64,000 nucleotides of DNA, taken from positions 42,231 to 106,230 of the forward strand of contig NZ_BMMX01000021.1 of assembly GCF_014646155.1 (NCBI RefSeq). The letters are read 5' to 3'. Below the pieces are notes generated by a model. The model did not search any database. It was not told the origin of the DNA and saw nothing but the letters and a program-made list of their open reading frames with translations. Shown piece by piece: positions 50,320-59,286 of the stretch (its first letter is position 1; each line of letters begins with the position of its first letter). Source of the stretch: Mangrovihabitans endophyticus (GTDB lineage: Bacteria > Actinomycetota > Actinomycetes > Mycobacteriales > Micromonosporaceae). The translations under genes were made by a program, and so were the position numbers.

Positions 50320-53300
50320 TCATCCCGGCACGTCAGACGCGTACGCGACAGTTTCTTCCGTATCACCGGTGGGCAGCGCGTCGCGCAGCTCCCGCGCAGC
50401 CGCCCGCTCGCCCACCTGCTCGGTCCCGCAGGCCAGCAGCACCGCCTCGTCCGCCGCGGCACGCGCCGGTGTGTCGAGTCCCGCGACGGACAGCACACGG
50501 GCCCGGACACCAGCGCACACCACCCGGCTGCGCACGTCCTCGGCCGGCACCTGCCGCGCCCGGTCGATCCAGGACAGCGCCTCCGCCACGCGGTCCTCGG
50601 CGAGCAGCGCGGACGCGTACGACGCGATGGCGTGCCGCCGGGAGAACAGCACCGACGGGGCCGTCGCGTTGCTGACGATCGGCGCGAGCAGACCCACCGC
50701 GGTCGGCGCATCGCCCGCGCGCAGCCGCGCCTCGGCGAGCAACACCCGCGGGCCAACCTGTGCCGGAGCCAGCGGATTGTGCGGTTCCACCGCGGTCATC
50801 ACGCGGCGCGCGTCGGCCTCCGCGCCGGCCACGTCGCCGCGCTGCAGGGCCACGAACCCGCGCACCGTGCCGGCCATGCCCAACAGCAGCGGGTGGCCGG
50901 TGCGGTCGGCGTAGCCCAGCGCGTCGGTGAGCAGGTCCGCCGCGTGGTCCCATTCGCCCAGGCCGCGAGCGACGACGCCGCGGACGACCAGGGCCAGGCC
51001 CTGGCCCCAGTTGTCGCCGACGGCCGCGAAATCACGGTATGCGCGCCGCGCACCGGCGTCGGCCTCGGCCAGATCGCCCAGTTCCGCAGCCGCGTACGCC
51101 TCGACCGCCCGCAACGTGCCCACCGCCCAGCCCTCGCCGACCCGGTCGCCGAACGGCAGAAAGATCCGGGCCAGACGGCGGGACTCGTGCAGCCGCCCGG
51201 ACAGCAACCGCGCGAAGGCGGTGGTGCCGCGCAGCCAGGACCGGCCGACCGGGTCGCCAAGCTCGGCGAACAGCCGCGCCGCCCGGCCCAGCACCGCGTC
51301 CGTCCCGGCGAAGTCGCCGCGAGTGGTGGTCACCCAGGCCAGGTTCTGCAACGCCCACGCCTGCCCATGGCGGTCGCCCGCGCCCAGCGTCACCTGGTAG
51401 GCCGCCGCGAACCGGCTGCTCGCCTGGCTGAGCTTGCCCGCCAGGAAGTCGGCCATGCCGAGCCGGCGCATCGCGTTGGCCCGCTCCGGGGCCAGCTCGG
51501 CGTCGGTGGCCACCTCCAGTGCCTCCTGCCAGGCCGCGATCGCGCGGGCGTTGTCTCCCAGGGCGTCGTGCGCCCGCCCGGCCACGAGCAACGCCTCGGC
51601 GCGGCAGACCGGATCGTTGTCGGCTCGCGCCGAGATGTCGTCACCGCACTTCAGTGCCTCGTCCGCACGGCCCAGGCGCAGCAGCGCGCGAGCGTGCACA
51701 AGCTGGTCGGAGAGCGGCAGCCCGTCGGTGGCGATGGCGGCTGCCCGTTCGGCGTACTCGATGGATGCGGCCGGCTCGATGTTGGCCAGCGCCCGGCGGG
51801 CCAGCCGGCCGAGCGCGGCGACGCCCAGCGCGGAGACCGCCCGCGCGGTGGCGTCCGGCCGCAGCCGGATCACGTCGGCCAGCTCGGTGGCGCACTCGGC
51901 GTGGGTGGCGACGAACGCGTCCCGCTCGTTGTCGGTGAGGCTCAGCCGGCTGGCCGTGTCGTACCCGAACTCGGTGATCGACTCCGGTGCCGCCCACCGG
52001 GCCAGGAAGGCGTGCCGGTCGGCCAGGTCGGCCTTGCCGATGCCGGTGTAGGCCGCCTCGCGCATCAGCGGCGTGGTGAACGCGTAACCGCCGCGGATCC
52101 GGTGCAGCATGCGGCGCTGCAGCAACTCGTCGACCGCGCGTTCCAGCTCCACCGCGGCCACCGCGCCGGGTCGGGTGTCGGTGGTGGTGCGGCGTTCCCG
52201 CAACGCTTCGATCACGCCGGTGGGGACACGGTCACCCACCACGGCGGCGTCGCGCAGCACCGACCGGGGCTCGGCCGGCAGCGCGTCGATGCGCGCGGCC
52301 AGCACCGCCGCCAGGTCGCGGGAGAGTAGCTGGGTGTCCATCGAACCGGCGGCGAGCTGCCAACGGTCGGCCGCGTTCGCACCGACCGCGGGGATCAGCG
52401 CGCCGCGCTCCATCAGCAGCGTGCTGAGCTCGGCCAGGTAGAACGGATTGCCCTGCGCGGTGGCGAGCAGCCGGTCCGCATCCGCCTGCGGGAGTTTGCC
52501 GCCGTTGAGGTACGACGTGAGCAGCCGGGCGGCGTCCGCACCGCGCAACGGCGGCAGGGTGTGCACCTCGGCGTCCGGCAGCCGGGTCAGCGCCCCCGCC
52601 GTACGCACCAGTTCCGGGCGGCCGAGCAGCAGCACCACGACCGCCCCATCCAGCTTGGACAGGGTGCTGCCCAGCGCATCCATGGTGGAGGCGGTGGCAT
52701 CGTGCAGGTCGTCCACCACCACCAGCAGCGGCGCTTCCCGGGCCAGCGCGTTCAGCATGTTCGCCACGGCGGTGGACAGCGCCTCGCCGTCCATCCGCTT
52801 GACGTTCGGCGGCCAATCCGCGCCAGCCGCCGGCCCGACCGGGTTCACCGGCGCGTCGCCGTACCCGAGCAGGGCGAGCAACCTGTCGATGTCGATGTCC
52901 GGGCTCTCGCCGTCACGGCTCAGGCGGTGCACCAGCTTGCGTAGCCGTTCCTCCACCACCGGGCGGGTGACCGTAGCGATCAGATCCTTGGGCAGACCCA
53001 CCGATTTGCGCACCATGTCGGCCAGTGGGGCGTACCGCCGGCGTTCGCCGAACGCCCGGCAGCGCACCCGCAGCACCCGGGCGCCGGTGTGCGCCGCGAA
53101 CCGGCCGCTGCTGACGTCATAGCCAGCCGCGAAGCGCTTCGCCTCCGCGGCGAAGCGTGTCTTGCCGATGCCGGCTTCCGCGGTCATCAGCATGATCCGG
53201 GGCGTGCCGGAGTCGATCGCCTCGGCGAGGCGGCCGGCCACTCGGCCCAGTTCGGTCTCCCGCCCCACGAAGGGCGCTTCGTCACCCAACCCGGACCGGG

Positions 53301-53958
53301 TGCCCGGGGCGTCGTGCAGACCCAGCAGTTCGAAGGCCGGGACCGGCTCCCGTTTGCCCTTCAGCCGCAACGGACGCAACTGTCGCCAGGAGGCGACATG
53401 CCGGGTGCCGCTGCTGGTGCGGGTACCCGCGTAGACCGCGCCCACGGCGGCCGCGTCGGCCAGCCGGGCCGCGGTGTTCACCGTGTCGCCGATGACGGTG
53501 TACTCGATGGCGGCTTGAATCCCGGCCACCACCTCGCCGGTGTTCAACCCGACACGCAGTCCCAGGGGCGCGCCGCCACCACGCTCGTCGTCCAGCACCC
53601 GCCGCACCGCGCGCTGCATGCTCAAGGCGGCGCGGACCGCGCGTTCGGCGTCGTCCTCGTGCGCCACCGGTGCGCCGAACACGGCCATGATGCCGTCGCC
53701 AGTCAGCTTGTCGACGTGTCCGCCGAAGGTCTTCACCGCCCCGGCCAGGGCCGCCAGCACCCGGTCGGTCACCGCGCCCACCCGTTCCGGGTCGAGGTCC
53801 TCCGACCACGAGGTGAAATCGGAGAGGTCACCGAAGAGCACCGTGACGATGCGCCGCTCGGCCGCGGGCAGCCGAGCCGCCGCGGGCAGCGCGACGCCGC
53901 AGTGATGGCAGAAGCGGGCACCGGGTATGGCGACGGTCCCGCACACCGGGCAGGTCAC
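50320..53958 (-). CDS. Class III adenylate/guanylate cyclase-like regulator fused to AAA ATPase and TPR repeats
   Basis: A 1212-aa soluble protein. Residues 1-25 hold a zinc ribbon (Cys3, Cys6, Cys17, Cys20). A class III cyclase domain follows (LFGDLSDFTSWSE with the first metal Asp, DKLTGDGIMAVFG with the second, YTVIGDTVNTAARL with the transition-state Asn). Then comes a STAND-type ATPase (FVGRETELGRVA and Walker A AEAGIGKTRFA; Walker B VVVDDLHD) and about 600 residues of TPR-like helices. GTG 53958 overlaps the preceding hydrolase stop (GTGA); a longer start at 54282 is a shadow. A cyclic nucleotide product could feed the Crp protein 5 kb away. Confidence 0.9.
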   Translation of the reverse strand: MTCPVCGTVAIPGARFCHHCGVALPAAARLPAAERRIVTVLFGDLSDFTSWSEDLDPERVGAVTDRVLAALAGAVKTFGGHVDKLTGDGIMAVFGAPVAHEDDAERAVRAALSMQRAVRRVLDDERGGGAPLGLRVGLNTGEVVAGIQAAIEYTVIGDTVNTAARLADAAAVGAVYAGTRTSSGTRHVASWRQLRPLRLKGKREPVPAFELLGLHDAPGTRSGLGDEAPFVGRETELGRVAGRLAEAIDSGTPRIMLMTAEAGIGKTRFAAEAKRFAAGYDVSSGRFAAHTGARVLRVRCRAFGERRRYAPLADMVRKSVGLPKDLIATVTRPVVEERLRKLVHRLSRDGESPDIDIDRLLALLGYGDAPVNPVGPAAGADWPPNVKRMDGEALSTAVANMLNALAREAPLLVVVDDLHDATASTMDALGSTLSKLDGAVVVLLLGRPELVRTAGALTRLPDAEVHTLPPLRGADAARLLTSYLNGGKLPQADADRLLATAQGNPFYLAELSTLLMERGALIPAVGANAADRWQLAAGSMDTQLLSRDLAAVLAARIDALPAEPRSVLRDAAVVGDRVPTGVIEALRERRTTTDTRPGAVAAVELERAVDELLQRRMLHRIRGGYAFTTPLMREAAYTGIGKADLADRHAFLARWAAPESITEFGYDTASRLSLTDNERDAFVATHAECATELADVIRLRPDATARAVSALGVAALGRLARRALANIEPAASIEYAERAAAIATDGLPLSDQLVHARALLRLGRADEALKCGDDISARADNDPVCRAEALLVAGRAHDALGDNARAIAAWQEALEVATDAELAPERANAMRRLGMADFLAGKLSQASSRFAAAYQVTLGAGDRHGQAWALQNLAWVTTTRGDFAGTDAVLGRAARLFAELGDPVGRSWLRGTTAFARLLSGRLHESRRLARIFLPFGDRVGEGWAVGTLRAVEAYAAAELGDLAEADAGARRAYRDFAAVGDNWGQGLALVVRGVVARGLGEWDHAADLLTDALGYADRTGHPLLLGMAGTVRGFVALQRGDVAGAEADARRVMTAVEPHNPLAPAQVGPRVLLAEARLRAGDAPTAVGLLAPIVSNATAPSVLFSRRHAIASYASALLAEDRVAEALSWIDRARQVPAEDVRSRVVCAGVRARVLSVAGLDTPARAAADEAVLLACGTEQVGERAAARELRDALPTGDTEETVAYASDVPG

Positions 53959-54797
53959 GGCCGGTCCAACCACTCCGGGCCGGGTGATGATTCCCGGCGC
54001 AGGTACTCCCATTGCGCCCGTGCGGACATCACCGCAGCGAAACGCACCCGCGGGTCCACCTCGGGGTAGACCGCGGCGACCACCGCATCCGGGCTGTCCG
54101 CGCCCGCGTCGATGGCGGCGCGGACCTGGTCCAGCCGTTGTGCGCGGTGCGCGAGATAGGTGCGCGCGACCGCCGCACAATCGGGCAGAACCGGGCCGTG
54201 CCCCGGCAGAACCGGAACCTCCGGGTACCCGGTCAACGTCGTCAGGCTGGTCAGGTACGCGCCGAGGTCGCCGTCCGGCCATGCAACGACCGCGGTGCCG
54301 CGCCCGAGAATGGTGTCGCCGGTGAACATCAGCCGGTCATCCCCGGCTTCGGCCAGGAAACACACCGAGTCCGCGGTGTGCCCCGGGGTGCTCAGGACGC
54401 GGATCATCAGCCCGTCGACGCCCGCCTCCGCATCGGGCCGCAACACCGCGTCGTCGGGCCCCAGCCCGCCGCCGTCCGGCACGCGGTCGCTCCGCGACGC
54501 CACCGGCCGCGCATGGGCCGGGTCGGCGGCGAGCACCGGCACACCGCCGAGAAGCTCCGCCAGTCGTGCCGCACCCTCGACGTGATCGTGGTGGCCGTGC
54601 GTGATGAGAATGGCCGCCACCGGCGCGTGCTGCGCGATCGCGGCCAGGTGACCGTCGTCCCGCGGGCCTGGATCGATCACGATCGCGCGCTGCGCGCCAG
54701 GCCCCCGGAGGATCCACGTGTTGGTGCCGTCCAGCGTCATCGGCCCCGGGTTGGGTGCACGCCGCAGCGTCACCCAACCCGGCAGCCGTTCATCCAC
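53955..54797 (-). CDS. Metallo-beta-lactamase-fold hydrolase
   Basis: A 280-aa protein with the MBL metal motif THGHHDHVEG, a further His in LSTPGHTADS, Asp in FTGDTILG and the late LPGHGPV. The sequence resembles LACTB2/glyoxalase II-like hydrolases. It corresponds by position to M. tuberculosis Rv3677c (from memory), next to ridA. The substrate is unknown. GTG 54797 is supported by a TAGTAT box 6 bases upstream. Its stop overlaps the cyclase start. Confidence 0.88.
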   Translation of the reverse strand: MDERLPGWVTLRRAPNPGPMTLDGTNTWILRGPGAQRAIVIDPGPRDDGHLAAIAQHAPVAAILITHGHHDHVEGAARLAELLGGVPVLAADPAHARPVASRSDRVPDGGGLGPDDAVLRPDAEAGVDGLMIRVLSTPGHTADSVCFLAEAGDDRLMFTGDTILGRGTAVVAWPDGDLGAYLTSLTTLTGYPEVPVLPGHGPVLPDCAAVARTYLAHRAQRLDQVRAAIDAGADSPDAVVAAVYPEVDPRVRFAAVMSARAQWEYLRRESSPGPEWLDRP

Positions 54798-54809
54798 GCC
54801 GGAATACTA
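54798..54809 (-). promoter_or_regulatory. Putative leaderless -10 box (TAGTAT) of the MBL hydrolase gene
   Basis: TAGTAT at 54809-54804 on the minus strand, spacer TCCGGC, then GTG 54797. No Shine-Dalgarno sequence present. Confidence 0.5.
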
Positions 54810-54894
54810 CGTCGCGAAGCCCACCGAATCGCAGGACCGGATGTGCGATCTAGTCACTTTCGGTCACTGTTCGAGCAGAAATCCACATCCGCGG

Positions 54895-55386
54895 TCATCC
54901 GACCTCGACGATCGCCTCAACCTCGACGGGCGCGCCCCGGGGCAGCTCGGCGACGCCCACCGCACTGCGTGCATGCCGTCCCAGCTCCCCAAGCACCTCA
55001 CCGAAGAGCTCGGAGGCACCGTTGATCACGCCGGGTTGGCCGGTGAAGCCCGGTGCCGACGCCACAAAACCGGTCACCTTGACGACCTTCACCACCCGGC
55101 CGAGGCCGCAGAGCGCGTCCACCGCCGCGAGCGCGTTCAGCGCGCAGATCCGGGCCAGTTCGGCGGCTCGCTCCGGGCTGACCTCGGCGCCGACCTTGCC
55201 GGTTGCCGCCAGCTCACCGTCGACCAGCGGCAACTGGCCGGAGACGTAGACGTAGTTGCCGGACTGCACCGCGGGCACGTACGCCGCGAGCGGCGCGGCC
55301 ACCTGCGGCAGCGTGAGTCCGAGCTCTTCCAAGCGGGCGTAGATGCTCGCGCCGCCGTCGCCACTCACCGGTGTCGGCGCGGTCAT
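54895..55386 (-). CDS. RidA/YjgF family protein
   Basis: A 163-aa protein of the Rid family, which deaminates reactive enamine/imine intermediates. It has YVYVSGQLPLVDGELAATGKVG, the helix RICALNALAAVDALCGLGRVVKVVKVTGFVAS and PVEVEAIVEV. The conserved Arg before the C-terminal strand of archetypal RidA appears replaced within ELPRGAPVEVEA by a Pro-Arg arrangement typical of the longer actinobacterial subgroup. ATG 55386 overlaps the stop of the small DUF4177 gene (ATGA). Confidence 0.9.
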   Translation of the reverse strand: MTAPTPVSGDGGASIYARLEELGLTLPQVAAPLAAYVPAVQSGNYVYVSGQLPLVDGELAATGKVGAEVSPERAAELARICALNALAAVDALCGLGRVVKVVKVTGFVASAPGFTGQPGVINGASELFGEVLGELGRHARSAVGVAELPRGAPVEVEAIVEVG

Positions 55387-55538
55387 GCCTTGGCCCGCTT
55401 CATGTACGCGACGAGCTGGTCCGGGTTCGGCCCGGGAACCACCTGCACCAGCTCCCAACCGTCCTCACCCCACGTGTCGAGGATCTGCTTGGTGGCGTGC
55501 ACCAGCAGCGGGACGGTCACGTACTCCCATTTCTGCAT
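55383..55538 (-). CDS. DUF4177 small protein (51 aa)
   Basis: A short gene with good signals: ATG 55538 with AGGAG 9 bases upstream, and a TGA that overlaps the ridA ATG. The product begins MQKWEYVTVPLL and contains DTWGEDGWELVQVVPG, the hallmark WEY...GWELV pattern of DUF4177 proteins, and ends KRAKA. Function unknown. An equivalent small gene sits next to the RidA gene in mycobacteria (Rv3678A, from memory), which supports it being real. Confidence 0.88.
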   Translation of the reverse strand: MQKWEYVTVPLLVHATKQILDTWGEDGWELVQVVPGPNPDQLVAYMKRAKA

Positions 55539-55648
55539 CGCTGAGGGCTCCTTCGTCCAGTCGGCTACCGCGCCAGCTTAGGGCTCGCCGCGGGTCCGGT
55601 TTGGCTAGGCTGAGGCGAGGGCGCACACCGGACATCGGAGGGCCGACG

Positions 55649-56512
55649 ATGACGCCATCGGAGCAGGAACCCGGCACTCCAGAACCGGACAATCCGGGTG
55701 CAGACGATGAGGCGCCGGACGCGGACCTCTCAGATCCGGCGGCGCGCGGGCCGGTCACGCAGCCGGTGCCCCGCATGTCCGCCACGCCCGAGTCCGACGA
55801 GCAGCCCACCGCGGTCCTGCCTCGCGGCGGCTCAGACGAGACGCCGACCGTGCTGACCGGCGCCCCGCCGGTGTGGCATCAGCCGCCTCCGGACAAGCCG
55901 TGGCACGCCCGCCACGAGAAGCCCGGCGAGTGGCAACACCCACCACCCGAGCATCTGGCGCACCACCACTCGCCGCCCGCGGAGGTGTCGCAGCGGCCCC
56001 CGGAAACATCCTGGCAAGGGTCCCCACCGCAGCCGCCGCCCTGGCAGATCCCGCTCGCCGAGCCGCCCGCGCAACGGCGCGGAGCGCTGTGGGTGTCGCT
56101 GGCCACGGTCGCCACCGTGCTGCTCTGCGCCGGCGGCGCGGTCTCCGCGTACCTCCTGCTGCGCGATGCCGACACCGCCGGGTCGCCGGATCCGGTCACC
56201 GCGGTCAACCGGTTCATGACCGCGGTGTTCATCCAGCAGGACGCCGCGACCGCCGGCGACCTGGTCTGCCGTGAGTCGCGCGACGAGCAACAGCTCACCG
56301 ATCGGGTGAACCAGGTCAAGGGATACGCCGACGAGTACGACTCTCCGGCCTTCCGCTGGAGCCAGCCGGCCGTGGCCACGACCGGCGACGAGCGCGCCAC
56401 GGTGACCGTGCAACTGACCATGACCACCGAGGACGAGAAGCTGTCCCAGCAGCAGTTGACGTTCACCACCGTGCGCAAGAGCGGCTGGCTGGTCTGCGAG
56501 ATCGCCGGCTAG
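55649..56512 (+). CDS. Hypothetical single-pass membrane protein with Pro-rich cytoplasmic domain
   Basis: A 287-aa protein. About 150 residues of Pro/Glu/Asp/His-rich sequence precede one membrane helix (GALWVSLATVATVLLCAGGAVSAYLLL) and an extracytoplasmic domain of about 115 residues (VTAVNRFMTAVFIQQDAATAGDLVCRESRDEQQL...) with an NTF2-like pattern and two Cys. No family name recognised. GGAGGG precedes ATG 55649 by 6 bases. It is divergent from the DUF4177 gene and followed 16 bp later by the first ArsA gene. Confidence 0.75.
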   Translation: MTPSEQEPGTPEPDNPGADDEAPDADLSDPAARGPVTQPVPRMSATPESDEQPTAVLPRGGSDETPTVLTGAPPVWHQPPPDKPWHARHEKPGEWQHPPPEHLAHHHSPPAEVSQRPPETSWQGSPPQPPPWQIPLAEPPAQRRGALWVSLATVATVLLCAGGAVSAYLLLRDADTAGSPDPVTAVNRFMTAVFIQQDAATAGDLVCRESRDEQQLTDRVNQVKGYADEYDSPAFRWSQPAVATTGDERATVTVQLTMTTEDEKLSQQQLTFTTVRKSGWLVCEIAG

Positions 56513-56515
56513 CCG

Positions 56516-56528
56516 TACCCTCGACAAC
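56516..56528 (+). promoter_or_regulatory. Putative leaderless -10 box (TACCCT) of the first arsA-like gene
   Basis: TACCCT at 56516-56521, then 7 bases and GTG 56529, without a ribosome site. The box begins just after the stop of the preceding gene. Confidence 0.5.
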
Positions 56529-57488
56529 GTGGCAAGCAACGAGCGGACCGCACGATGGCCGGCGCGCCTGCACGTGGTGACGGGCAAGGGCGGCACCGGG
56601 AAGACCACCGTGGCCGCCGCCTTGGCGCTCGCCCTGGCCGAGGGCGGCCGGCGCACGCTGCTGGTCGAGGTGGAGGGCCGGCAGGGCATCGCCCAGCTTT
56701 TCGGCATCCCCCCGCTGCCGTACGCCGAACGACGCGTCGCCGGGGTTCCCGGCGGTGGCGAGGTCCGCGCGCTGGCGGTTGACCCGGAGGAGGCGCTGCT
56801 CGAATACCTCGACATGTTCTACAAGCTCGGCGCCGCCGGTCGCGCGCTGCGCAAGGTCGGAGCGATCGACTTCGCCACCACCATTGCCCCGGGCCTGCGA
56901 GACGTGCTACTGACCGGCAAGGTCAAGGAGGCGACCACCCGGTCCCGCGAGGGCCGCCGGGTGTACGACGCGGTGGTGCTGGACGCACCGCCGACCGGCC
57001 GCATCGGGCGATTCCTCAACGTCACCGCGGAGACGGCGCGGCTGGCCAAGGTCGGCCCCATCAAGTCGCAGAGCGAAGGTGTGGCGTCGCTGCTGCGCTC
57101 GCCGATCACTGCGGTGCACGTGGTGACGCTGTTGGAGGAGATGCCGGTGCAGGAGAGCCTGGACGCCATCACCGAGCTCGGCTCGCTGCACATCCCAGTG
57201 GGCCGGATCATCCTGAACGCCACCCAGCCGGCCCTGCTGACCGCAGCGAAGGTGACCAAGGCAGAGTTGAAGCGGGGCCTGAGCGCCGCCGGCCTGCCGG
57301 CCGACGCCGGAGCCGTGTCCGGCCTGGCCGCCGAGGCGCGGGCGCACCTGACGCGGCGCCGGCTGGAGGAGTCGTTGCGCACGGAGCTGACCGAGACCGG
57401 GCGGCCGATGGTGGAGTTGCCGCTGTTGGATCGCGGCGTCGACCGCTCCGGCCTGGAGGAGCTCGCCGACCGGCTGATGTCGGGATGA
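56529..57488 (+). CDS. ArsA/GET3-type anion-transporting ATPase paralogue 1
   Basis: A 319-aa soluble ATPase with the deviant Walker A GKGGTGKTT, LLVEVEGRQGIAQLFG, a switch motif VVLDAPPTGR and switch II-like residues, the ArsA/Get3/MinD class. The family moves anions or membrane proteins; in actinobacteria this pair lies next to wblA/whiB4 (Rv3679-Rv3680 in M. tuberculosis, from memory), where the Mtb pair has been linked to metabolism of small toxic compounds. GTG 56529 is set by the TACCCT box. The partner paralogue follows after 51 bp. Confidence 0.88.
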   Translation: MASNERTARWPARLHVVTGKGGTGKTTVAAALALALAEGGRRTLLVEVEGRQGIAQLFGIPPLPYAERRVAGVPGGGEVRALAVDPEEALLEYLDMFYKLGAAGRALRKVGAIDFATTIAPGLRDVLLTGKVKEATTRSREGRRVYDAVVLDAPPTGRIGRFLNVTAETARLAKVGPIKSQSEGVASLLRSPITAVHVVTLLEEMPVQESLDAITELGSLHIPVGRIILNATQPALLTAAKVTKAELKRGLSAAGLPADAGAVSGLAAEARAHLTRRRLEESLRTELTETGRPMVELPLLDRGVDRSGLEELADRLMSG

Positions 57489-57527
57489 CCACCACGCACG
57501 TCCGCCACGGGTGCGGGCATGACTGGT

Positions 57528-57539
57528 TACGCTCGGGTA
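57528..57539 (+). promoter_or_regulatory. Putative leaderless -10 box (TACGCT) of the second arsA-like gene
   Basis: TACGCT at 57528-57533 followed by six bases and ATG 57540, no ribosome site. It supports an independent transcript and argues against the start at 57519. Confidence 0.45.
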
Positions 57540-58676
<1,137 letters not shown>

Positions 58677-58679
58677 CGC

Positions 58680-58982
58680 TCAGCGCGTGGCTACCAGCAC
58701 CTTGTCGGCTCGCTTCTCCTTCAGCGCCGCCTCGAACATCTTTCGCCAGCTCGCCACGTGCGGATGACGGCGCAGCAGGGCGCGGCGCTCCCGCTCGGTC
58801 ATGCCACCCCACACGCCGAACTCGATGCGGTTGTCGAGTGCGTCGGCGAGGCATTCGTACCGCACCGGGCAACTACGGCAGACCCGCTTCGCCACGTTCT
58901 GCTCTGCACCCTGCACGAACAGCGCGTCGGGATCCCCGTTCTGACACGCTGCCATGCTGGGCCAATCGCTGACCATCCCCAT
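58680..58982 (-). CDS. wblA: WhiB-family iron-sulfur regulator WblA/WhiB4
   Basis: A 100-aa protein with four cluster-binding cysteines (C13, C35, C38, C44), the GVWGG turn at 56-60 and the basic tail motif ERERRALLRR. The start MGMVSDWPSMAAC is typical of WblA/WhiB4, a redox- and NO-sensitive regulator affecting development and antibiotic genes in Streptomyces and oxidative stress genes in mycobacteria. ATG 58982 with GGGGGG upstream is chosen over the longer frame to 59156. The place between the ArsA pair and ponA2 is the conserved one. Confidence 0.95.
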   Translation of the reverse strand: MGMVSDWPSMAACQNGDPDALFVQGAEQNVAKRVCRSCPVRYECLADALDNRIEFGVWGGMTERERRALLRRHPHVASWRKMFEAALKEKRADKVLVATR

Positions 58983-59286
58983 AAGTGAACGTCCCCCCTT
59001 GCTTACCCCCTGACGCCTTGCGGCTCGTGTCCCCCTGCAGCCGCGCTGACGTCGTGCGATGTCTCGCCGAACCATCATGCTCTGTAGTTGGTCGATTACG
59101 CAACGTTGTACCCCAAAAACGGATAGCTCCGAACTTTTGGGCATCTCGCCCGCCACGCATTGGCGGACGCGATCCGCGACTTCCGGAAAACCGCACGTCA
59201 GGGCGGGGAAGCGCGCAGAATCAGTTTGGGGAACCGTGACCTGCTCGACGGGTGATCACGGGCGAGTGTCGCGTACCCTGCATGCC
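58983..59286. promoter_or_regulatory. Divergent region between wblA and ponA2
   Basis: A 304-base non-coding stretch, less GC-rich than its surroundings, as usual for regulated WhiB promoters. It carries the wblA ribosome site at its left end and the TACCCT box of ponA2 at 59274-59279. Long frames crossing it lack conserved sequence. Confidence 0.5.
59274..59286 (+). promoter_or_regulatory. Putative leaderless -10 box (TACCCT) of ponA2
   Basis: TACCCT at 59274-59279, seven bases, then GTG 59287; no Shine-Dalgarno sequence. Same hexamer and spacing as at the first arsA-like gene. Confidence 0.5.

Noticed and set aside
58983..59156. 58-residue N-terminal extension of the WhiB protein
   Set aside because: WblA proteins begin right before the DWPS...AAC segment, and a GGGGGG ribosome site precedes ATG 58982.
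59059..59286. N-terminal extension of ponA2 to an upstream ATG
   Set aside because: It would run through the divergent wblA/ponA2 regulatory region, adds no conserved sequence, and the TACCCT box sets the start at GTG 59287.
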